Source: an uncultured Eubacteriales bacterium
GTDB lineage: Bacteria > Bacillota_A > Clostridia > Christensenellales > Aristaeellaceae
Length of the DNA: 11,635 bases
Reading direction: 5' to 3'
Assembly (NCBI GenBank): GCA_900321945.1
Contig: ONXY01000165.1
Span: forward strand, 1-11,635
The notes under the pieces were generated by a model, which saw only the letters and a program-made list of their open reading frames with translations, made no database searches and was not told where the DNA came from. Within the stretch, counting starts at the first letter, position 1. Each line of letters begins with the position of its first letter. The translations under genes and the position numbers were made by a program. This document shows, piece by piece, positions 1 to 5,034 of this stretch.

Positions 1-762
1 GACGATCCGGGCGTGGAAATCACCTACGGAGAGACGGGATACGGCACGCTGCTGCTGATCGCCCGCCACGAGACGGAAACCCTGGACTATATCGCCTTCC
101 TGTCCATTTACAAGGGGTACTTCATCGAATTCGTGCTGGCGCCCTCGGAACAGGCGGAGGACAAGAACCTGACGGAAGACCAGCTGAAAGCCTGCATCGA
201 CTTCCTGACGGAGCTGGACTTCATTCCCGCGGTCGTGCCGGTGGGCGGAAACTGGCAGATGGTGGCCGGGAAGACCGTCATCACCAACCTCAGGGATTAC
301 GACGCGGAAGCGAACACGGTAAAGGCTGAGGCGATGCGCAGCATCACCCTGGATCCCGCGGAGATCGACGGCCTGAAAGCCGGAGACAAGCTGACCGTCG
401 GACAGGAGACCTTTGAGATCGATACGATCGAAAAGGACGAATACGGCGACATCATCATCAACGACGAGCTCATCCTGACGGCCGCGGACGACGGACTCCA
501 CGCCTACATGTACGACCATGAGTATATGGAAGCGTTCGTCAACCTGACGCTGACCGTGCCGGACGGAGTGGTCTTCGTGGACGGGATCAATCCGGAGACG
601 GGCGAGATCCTGGAGCAGCCGACTGAGCACACCGCGGAGGAGCTGAAAGCGATGCTGGCCGCCGGCGGATATCCGGACTTCGCTTCGGACAACGTGTACG
701 TCACCTTCGACGACAACGGAGAGATGACGCGGGTCGAGCGCTTCTACACACCCTGGCAGTAA
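1..762 (+). CDS. Hypothetical protein, 5'-truncated by window edge
   Basis: The reading frame is open from base 1 to a TAA at 760-762. The first possible start inside the window is a GTG at 13 without a convincing ribosome binding site, and the frame continues upstream of it, so the true start is probably outside the window. About 253 codons are visible. The protein is very acidic (many Asp/Glu) and has no membrane segment in the visible part. It looks built of beta-rich, soluble or cell-surface modules: an N-terminal part with hydrophobic strands and a helix near residues 50-75, a middle part with a KAGDKLTVG-like strand-turn pattern, and a C-terminal tail ending in VERFYTPWQ. I do not recognise the family. 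An exported or lipid-anchored protein whose signal peptide lies upstream is possible but cannot be shown here. A GC-rich hairpin follows 47 bases after the stop. Confidence 0.75.
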   Translation, partial: DDPGVEITYGETGYGTLLLIARHETETLDYIAFLSIYKGYFIEFVLAPSEQAEDKNLTEDQLKACIDFLTELDFIPAVVPVGGNWQMVAGKTVITNLRDYDAEANTVKAEAMRSITLDPAEIDGLKAGDKLTVGQETFEIDTIEKDEYGDIIINDELILTAADDGLHAYMYDHEYMEAFVNLTLTVPDGVVFVDGINPETGEILEQPTEHTAEELKAMLAAGGYPDFASDNVYVTFDDNGEMTRVERFYTPWQ

Positions 763-808
763 CGGCGGGGAAACAAACCCGCATATCATCGGAACAGACC
801 ATACAGAA

Positions 809-840
809 GCCGTCAGCGCGGGCAGCTCCGCGCTGACGGC
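809..840 (+). terminator. Perfect 13-bp GC-rich hairpin, possible terminator without T-tract
   Basis: GCCGTCAGCGCGG (809-821) and CCGCGCTGACGGC (828-840) are exact inverted repeats around a 6-base loop. The hairpin lies 47 bases past the stop of the upstream gene and 129 bases before the STAS gene start. There is no run of T after it (GTCGTGATTC follows), so it is not a classical intrinsic terminator. It may instead be a factor-dependent end, an RNA-stabilising 3' hairpin or a processing site. Confidence 0.5.
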
Positions 841-969
841 GTCGTGATTCCCGGGAAGTACGTTTCCGGAGCTGTTCCGGAACATACGGAGATCCATTCG
901 CCGGATCCGGGCGTTCCCGCAAAGCGGACGGACGGATCCGTTTCATCGGACCGGAAGGAGGAAAAAACA

Positions 970-1266
970 GTGACCATTACCAGGAAACAGAACGGAACGG
1001 AACTGGAGATCGCCCTGGAGGGCCGCCTGGACACCATGACGGCCCCGGAGCTGGAGGCGGAGCTGAAGCGGAGCCTGGACGGCGTCGAAAGCCTGACAAT
1101 CGATTTCAGCAAGCTGGACTATATCTCTTCCGCGGGGCTGCGGGTGATTCTGACCGCGCACAAGACCATGAGTTCCAGGAACGGCATGAAGGTGACGCAC
1201 GTCAACGAAATCGTTCAGGAAGTGTTCGACGTGACCGGATTCGCGGATATTCTGACGGTTGAGTGA
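970..1266 (+). CDS. STAS-domain anti-sigma factor antagonist (SpoIIAA/RsbV-like)
   Basis: This 98-residue protein is the typical length of a single-domain STAS anti-anti-sigma factor. In partner switching, the unphosphorylated form binds an anti-sigma kinase and frees its client, and phosphorylation of a conserved Ser blocks binding. Visible features are the N-terminal strands ending in EGRLDTMTAPELE (about 17-29) and the core motif DFSKLDYISSAGLRVIL (45-61). By alignment with the DSxG motif of SpoIIAA/RsbV, Ser54 is the likely phosphosite. The usual Asp before it is Ser53, as in the common ISSAGLR variants. I chose the GTG at 970 because GGAAGGAGG lies about 10 bases upstream. A longer in-frame start at 844 would add 42 residues that do not look like protein. 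The next gene begins 107 bases downstream. The stop overlaps an in-frame GTG of the next ORF, but that would give an implausible Arg-rich extension. Confidence 0.92.
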   Translation: MTITRKQNGTELEIALEGRLDTMTAPELEAELKRSLDGVESLTIDFSKLDYISSAGLRVILTAHKTMSSRNGMKVTHVNEIVQEVFDVTGFADILTVE

Positions 1267-1373
1267 GACGGGAGCCTTCCGGAACGGGCGCGGCGCGGAA
1301 ACGCGGCCGGCGCGGGAGCGGGAGAAAACGGTCCGGCCGGAGACGGCCGCGAAAGAGGAGAGGAACTGAGACG

Positions 1374-1979
1374 ATGAAAACAGATATCATTACGGTTTCC
1401 GGCAGAGGGCCGGGAATGGAAGCGGCGCTGAAGCAGGCGGACAAGGTGGCCGCATATAAGGAGATGACGGGGAAGAACGCCCTGCACCTGCGCCTGCTGA
1501 CCGAGGAAATGATGGGCATGATGCGGTCCATCACCGGCGCGCCGGAGGGAACGTTCTGGATTGAGGACGAAGACGGGGTCTACCAGCTCCATCTCCGCGT
1601 CCGGACGCTGCTGAACAGCGAGAAGAGGGAGAAGCTGCTTTCCGCGTCCAGCACGGGCCGGAACGAGTCCGCAAAGGGCCTGATGGGCCGTCTGCGGGAT
1701 TTCTTCGACTGGGGATCCGACGAGGACCTTTCAGCCATATCCAGCCCGCTTCTTCTGCCGGACATGTTCGACCATTCGAGCTCGCCGGCCCTGGACTGGG
1801 AGTGGTCCATGACGCGGTACCGGAGCGCGCTGTCCGAGCGGATGGAACAGAACGATCCGGACGCGCTGGAAGCCTGGGACGAACTGGAGAAATCCGTCGT
1901 GAAGCACGTGGCGGACGACGTGAAGGTCTTTATCCGCGGCGGCGTAGTGGAGATGATCATCCTGAAGAAAATGGCATGA
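1374..1979 (+). CDS. ATP-binding-protein-like anti-sigma factor (RsbW-like), degenerate ATP site
   Basis: This 201-residue protein starts at ATG 1374, with GAGGAGAGGAA 9-19 bases upstream. Residues about 38-55 (LHLRLLTEEMMGMMRSI) resemble the N-box helix of the GHKL/HATPase_c_2 fold of RsbW/SpoIIAB (typically LALNEALTNAIRHA). The essential Asn is absent. The strand after it (YQLHLRV) lacks the Asp-x-Gly of the G1 box. A GRNESAKGLMGRLRDFF stretch could be a remnant of the G2 box. About 75 residues follow that are not part of a normal RsbW, ending in KVFIRGGVVEMIILKKM. Its place directly after a STAS gene and before a phosphatase relic supports an anti-sigma/partner-switch role. ATP binding and kinase activity are doubtful. 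The fold assignment is inferred from context and pattern only. The stop overlaps the next ORF as ATGA. Confidence 0.7.
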   Translation: MKTDIITVSGRGPGMEAALKQADKVAAYKEMTGKNALHLRLLTEEMMGMMRSITGAPEGTFWIEDEDGVYQLHLRVRTLLNSEKREKLLSASSTGRNESAKGLMGRLRDFFDWGSDEDLSAISSPLLLPDMFDHSSSPALDWEWSMTRYRSALSERMEQNDPDALEAWDELEKSVVKHVADDVKVFIRGGVVEMIILKKMA

Positions 1980-2269
1980 CCGCCGGAAAGCGGATGGAAC
2001 GGATAAACGGGATCATGGGTAAAGGACGGGTGAAAGAGCATCATTCGCTTACCATGAGAACCTCCGCCGCGCGCTGCCTTCTTCCGGGCACGGCCGTGCC
2101 GGCGACCGGCCTGAACTGCTATGCGCTGAATATGTACGCGCAGTGTATCCGCCGCCGCGATCCACGCCTCCATGTCCGCCGGGCTGTTGACAGCTTCGTG
2201 AAGGACGCGGAGCAGTTTGACGATCTGACGATGCTGTGCCTTGAGTACAAGGGAAAACAGGAAGGCTGA
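1976..2269 (+). pseudogene. Relic of SpoIIE/RsbU-type PP2C phosphatase, only the C-terminal end recognisable
   Basis: A 97-codon ORF begins at an ATGA overlap with the preceding gene. A second possible start is ATG 2015. Its last ~26 residues (RRAVDSFVKDAEQFDDLTML and following) match the terminal helix and strand of SpoIIE-type PP2C phosphatases, including the FDD(L/I)T motif whose Asp binds the catalytic metal in that family. The rest of the ~200-residue catalytic domain, with its GDxxD motifs, is missing. The N-terminal part is basic (MGKGRVKEHHSLTMRTSAAR). A moderately hydrophobic stretch follows (about LLPGTAVPATGLNCYAL) that could be the first membrane anchor of the original protein. 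A large internal in-frame deletion would explain this shape, but that is inference. The gene lies where the phosphatase of a STAS/kinase/phosphatase module is expected. No catalytic activity is possible. It could still be translated. Confidence 0.65.
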
Positions 2270-2312
2270 GAACCGCCGCGGCGGAAGCCGGCGCGGAGAG
2301 GAGCGATCGATC

Positions 2313-2789
2313 ATGGACAACCAGCTTTTCCGCAGGAAGAGCCTCGACCACATTTCCTCCCCGGAGGAACTGCACGACTACATACGGGTTCCGGGCCCGA
2401 GAGTCTGGATGCTCCTGGCGGCCGTGCTGGTCCTGCTGGCGGGCTTTATCGCGTATGCCGGCACCGCCGTGATGGAGAATACCCTTCCCGTACGCGTGCG
2501 GGTGCAGACAACGGAGACGGCGGGAGAGGACCGGGACGGAAACGGCGCGCCGCGTCACACGGAGATCTTTTTTTACCTCCCGGCTTCTCAGAAGGACGCC
2601 GTGAAAGCCGGTATGGCCGTCCGGATTGGAACGGATACCGGGAAGGTCAGCCAGACGGGAACGGCGGACGACGGGAGGACTGTCTGCACCGTCGAGCCGG
2701 ACAGGGGAATCACGCCGCCGCCGGACGGCGAGTACGACGCGGAGCTGATCCTAGAAAGGACGACGCCGATCAGCTTCCTGTGGGAATGA
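2313..2789 (+). CDS. NHLM/NHLP-type secretion accessory (HlyD-like) protein, short form
   Basis: This 158-residue protein starts at ATG 2313, preceded by GGAGAGGAG. It opens with a conserved-looking segment (NQLFRRKSLDHISSPEELHD) seen at the start of NHLP bacteriocin-system secretion proteins. A single membrane helix follows at about 31-52 (VWMLLAAVLVLLAGFIAY), then an extracytoplasmic domain of about 105 residues with an IFFYLPASQKDAVKAGMAVR stretch like the barrel-type repeat of HlyD-family adaptors. Typical HlyD/MFP proteins exceed 300 residues and have long coiled-coil and lipoyl parts. Neither is visible here, so this is a minimal version. It should sit in the cytoplasmic membrane beside the two ABC proteins encoded next. 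Its stop overlaps an in-frame ATG of the following gene (ATGA at 2786), which points to an operon. Confidence 0.82.
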   Translation: MDNQLFRRKSLDHISSPEELHDYIRVPGPRVWMLLAAVLVLLAGFIAYAGTAVMENTLPVRVRVQTTETAGEDRDGNGAPRHTEIFFYLPASQKDAVKAGMAVRIGTDTGKVSQTGTADDGRTVCTVEPDRGITPPPDGEYDAELILERTTPISFLWE

Positions 2790-2803
2790 CGGGGGAGACG
2801 GTC

Positions 2804-4984
2804 ATGCCTGATAAGAAAACAAACAAACCCGTCAGAAACGGCGTGGCGAAGGTGCCGATGATCATGCAGATGGAGGCGCTGGAATGCGGCGCGGCCTGTC
2901 TGGCCATGGTACTCGCGTACTACGGGAAATGGATTCCGCTGGAGCAGGTGCGCCTGGACTGCGGCGTCAGCCGGGACGGTTCCAATATGAAAAACGTGTT
3001 CCTCGCGGCGCAGAGCTACGGGCTGGAGGTTCACGGATACCGCATGGAACTGGACGGAATCACGAAATCGGCCTCCTTTCCGTGCATCATCCACTGGGAA
3101 TTCAATCATTTTGTGGTACTGAACGGGTTCCGGAAGAACAAGGCTGTCATCAACGACCCGGCGCGGGGTACGGTGCAGATCGGCATGGAGGAGTTCGACC
3201 GGGCTTTCACCGGGCTGGTGCTGACCTTCGAGCCTTCCGAAAGCTTCGAGCCTTCCGGAAAGCGCAGGAGCACCCTGGATTTCGCCCGGAAACGCCTGAG
3301 AGGCGCGGGTCCCGCCGTGGCCTTTGTGGCGCTGACGTCCGTCATCGCGGGGCTTTTCGGCGTAATCAATCCCGTGATGTCCCGTATTTTTTACGACCGT
3401 CTCCTGACGGGAAAGGCTCCGGAATGGCTGGCGCCTTTCCTGCTGGCCCTGTCGGCGCTGGCGGTTTTCCAGCTGATTCTGATGTGGGCCCAGTCCGTAT
3501 ACAGCCTGAAGATCAACGGAAAGATGGCCATCGAGGGGAACGCCTCCTATATGTGGAAAGTGCTCCGCCTGCCGATGGAATTCTTTTCCCAGAGAATGAC
3601 AGGCGATATCCTGCAGCGCCAGAGCATGAACGCCTCCATCGCGGGAGCGCTGGCCGATACGGTGGGTCCGCTCGCGCTGAATACGGTCATGATGATCTTC
3701 TATCTGACCGTCATGCTGCGCTACAGCCCGCTGATGACGCTGGCGGGCGTCGCTTCCGTCGCGGTCAATCTGGCTGCCGCCCGGTACCTGGCCAGGAAGC
3801 GGGTCAACATTACCCGGGTGCAGATGCGGGACGAGGGAAAGCTGGCTTCGGCCACGATGGCGGGGATCAGCATGACCGAAACCATCCGGTCCTCCGGATC
3901 CGAGGAGGGCTTTTTCCGCAAATGGAGCGGATACCAGGCGTCCGTAAACACGCAGCGGGTGAAATACGCATCCCTGAGCGCCCGGGCGGGCCTGATTCCG
4001 CAGCTCATCAGCTCGGCGTGCAACTACGCGGTGCTGTTCCTCGGCGTATGGCTGGCAATGAACGGCCGTTTTACGCTGGGAATGATTACGGCTTTCCAGG
4101 GACTTCTCGCGTCCTTCATGGAGCCCGCCGCGACGCTGGTCGACGCGGGCCGGACCATCCAGGAGATGCGTACGGAAATGGAGCGCGTGGAGGACGTCCT
4201 TGAATATCCGGACGACCCGGCGGTGAGCTACGGCGCGGAAAACGGGGAAGAGGACTACGCCAAGCTGAAGGGGGAGGTTGAGCTCCGCCATGTGACTTTC
4301 GGGTATTCACGTCTCGGCGCTCCCGCCGTCACGGATTTCTCCATGCACCTGAAGCCCGGCGGCCGCGTCGCCATCGTCGGAGCCAGCGGATGCGGAAAAT
4401 CCACCGTCAGCAAGCTGATCACCGGCCTGTACCGGCCGTGGGAAGGAGAGATCCTGTTCGACGGCAGACCCGTCTCCCGGATTCCCCGGGCCATATTTAC
4501 GGGCTCCGTGGCTATGGTGGATCAGGATATCGTGCTGTTCGAGGACACGATCGCAAACAATATCCGGATGTGGGATGAGTCCATCGAGGACTTCGAGGTG
4601 GTGCTTGCCGCCCGCGACGCCCAGATCCACGACGATATCGTGCAGCGGCCGGGAGGATACCGGGGGAGGCTGACCGAGAACGGCAGGGATCTTTCCGGCG
4701 GACAGCGCCAGCGGCTGGAAATCGCGCGGGTGCTGGCGCAGGATCCTTCCGTCATTATCCTGGATGAAGCCACCAGCGCGCTGGACGCCCAGACGGAGTA
4801 CGACCTGGTAAAGGCGGTCCGGGACCGGGGAATCACGTGCATCGTGGTCGCGCACCGGCTGTCCACGATCCGGGACTGCGACGAGATCATCGTGCTGGAC
4901 CGGGGAAAAATCGCGGAGCGCGGCACGCATGAGGAGCTTTTTGCCAAAGGCGGCTTATACACGGAACTTGTCACGTCGGAATAA
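2804..4984 (+). CDS. NHLM-type peptide exporter: C39 peptidase / ABC permease / ATPase
   Basis: This 726-residue protein processes and exports peptides. An N-terminal C39 cysteine peptidase (about 15-145) cuts double-glycine-type leaders. The membrane domain (about 165-460) and the nucleotide-binding domain (about 485-725) drive transport. Peptidase residues are intact: Gln22 (oxyanion hole), Cys28 in ALECGAACL, His102 in NHFVVL and Asp118 in NDPARG. ATPase motifs are intact: Walker A GASGCGKST near 526, signature LSGGQRQRL near 629, Walker B VIILDEATSALD near 650 and switch His in VAHRLS near 683. The start at ATG 2804 has GGGGGAG six bases upstream. ATG 2786, overlapping the previous stop, would add six residues. 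The linker after the peptidase carries an 18-base tandem duplication (FEPSES/FEPSGK). The family match is to the first ABC protein of NHLM bacteriocin systems. The stop codon lies in a 10-base tandem repeat. Confidence 0.95.
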   Translation: MPDKKTNKPVRNGVAKVPMIMQMEALECGAACLAMVLAYYGKWIPLEQVRLDCGVSRDGSNMKNVFLAAQSYGLEVHGYRMELDGITKSASFPCIIHWEFNHFVVLNGFRKNKAVINDPARGTVQIGMEEFDRAFTGLVLTFEPSESFEPSGKRRSTLDFARKRLRGAGPAVAFVALTSVIAGLFGVINPVMSRIFYDRLLTGKAPEWLAPFLLALSALAVFQLILMWAQSVYSLKINGKMAIEGNASYMWKVLRLPMEFFSQRMTGDILQRQSMNASIAGALADTVGPLALNTVMMIFYLTVMLRYSPLMTLAGVASVAVNLAAARYLARKRVNITRVQMRDEGKLASATMAGISMTETIRSSGSEEGFFRKWSGYQASVNTQRVKYASLSARAGLIPQLISSACNYAVLFLGVWLAMNGRFTLGMITAFQGLLASFMEPAATLVDAGRTIQEMRTEMERVEDVLEYPDDPAVSYGAENGEEDYAKLKGEVELRHVTFGYSRLGAPAVTDFSMHLKPGGRVAIVGASGCGKSTVSKLITGLYRPWEGEILFDGRPVSRIPRAIFTGSVAMVDQDIVLFEDTIANNIRMWDESIEDFEVVLAARDAQIHDDIVQRPGGYRGRLTENGRDLSGGQRQRLEIARVLAQDPSVIILDEATSALDAQTEYDLVKAVRDRGITCIVVAHRLSTIRDCDEIIVLDRGKIAERGTHEELFAKGGLYTELVTSE
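3226..3262 (+). repeat. 18-base tandem duplication in the peptidase-to-membrane linker
   Basis: CTTCGAGCCTTCCGAAAG (3226-3243) is followed immediately by a near-identical copy beginning at 3244 that gains one G at 3258. In protein this gives FEPSES then FEPSGK, in the short linker between the C39 peptidase and the membrane domain of the exporter. The duplication is in frame and so is tolerated. Confidence 0.8.
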
Positions 4985-5010
4985 CCCGGAATAACCCGGA
5001 ATAACCCGGA
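4977..5010 (+). repeat. Three exact 10-base tandem repeats across the exporter stop codon
   Basis: The unit ATAACCCGGA occurs three times without change (4981-5010), preceded by a partial CGGA (4977-4980). The first TAA (4982-4984) is the stop of the upstream ABC gene. Because the unit is 10 bases long, the three TAAs fall in the three different reading frames. The repeat lies between two exporter genes, 24 bases before the next start, and does not touch that gene's ribosome binding site. Confidence 0.95.
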
Positions 5011-5034
5011 AGAACGGGCTGCGGAGGACGGACG

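Noticed and set aside
864..882. TTCCGGA-GCTGT-TCCGGAA inverted repeat as an operator
   Set aside because: The word TCCGGA is very frequent across this window, so a 7-bp repeat of it is expected by chance.
844..969. Longer start of the STAS gene at GTG 844 adding 42 residues
   Set aside because: The extra segment has no STAS similarity, and the GTG at 970 has an ideal GGAAGGAGG site, while 844 lies just after the hairpin without one.
1263..1373. GTG 1263 start (GTGA overlap) of the RsbW-like gene
   Set aside because: It would add 37 residues that are almost all Arg/Gly/Lys, as expected from GC-rich non-coding DNA. ATG 1374 has a good ribosome binding site.
2040..2190. Possible inverted segment inside the phosphatase relic
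   Set aside because: The - strand translation looks superficially protein-like, but it contains no PP2C motif and overlaps the genuine C-terminal motif on the + strand.
1580..2353. Long - strand frame opposite the regulatory genes
   Set aside because: It is a codon-bias shadow: the + strand frames have recognisable STAS/RsbW/PP2C context and ribosome binding sites, and the - frame matches nothing I know.
2588..4291. 567-codon - strand open frame opposite the peptidase-ABC gene
   Set aside because: It is His/Gln/Arg-rich, as mirror frames of GC-rich genes are, and the + strand carries complete C39 and ABC motifs over the same bases.
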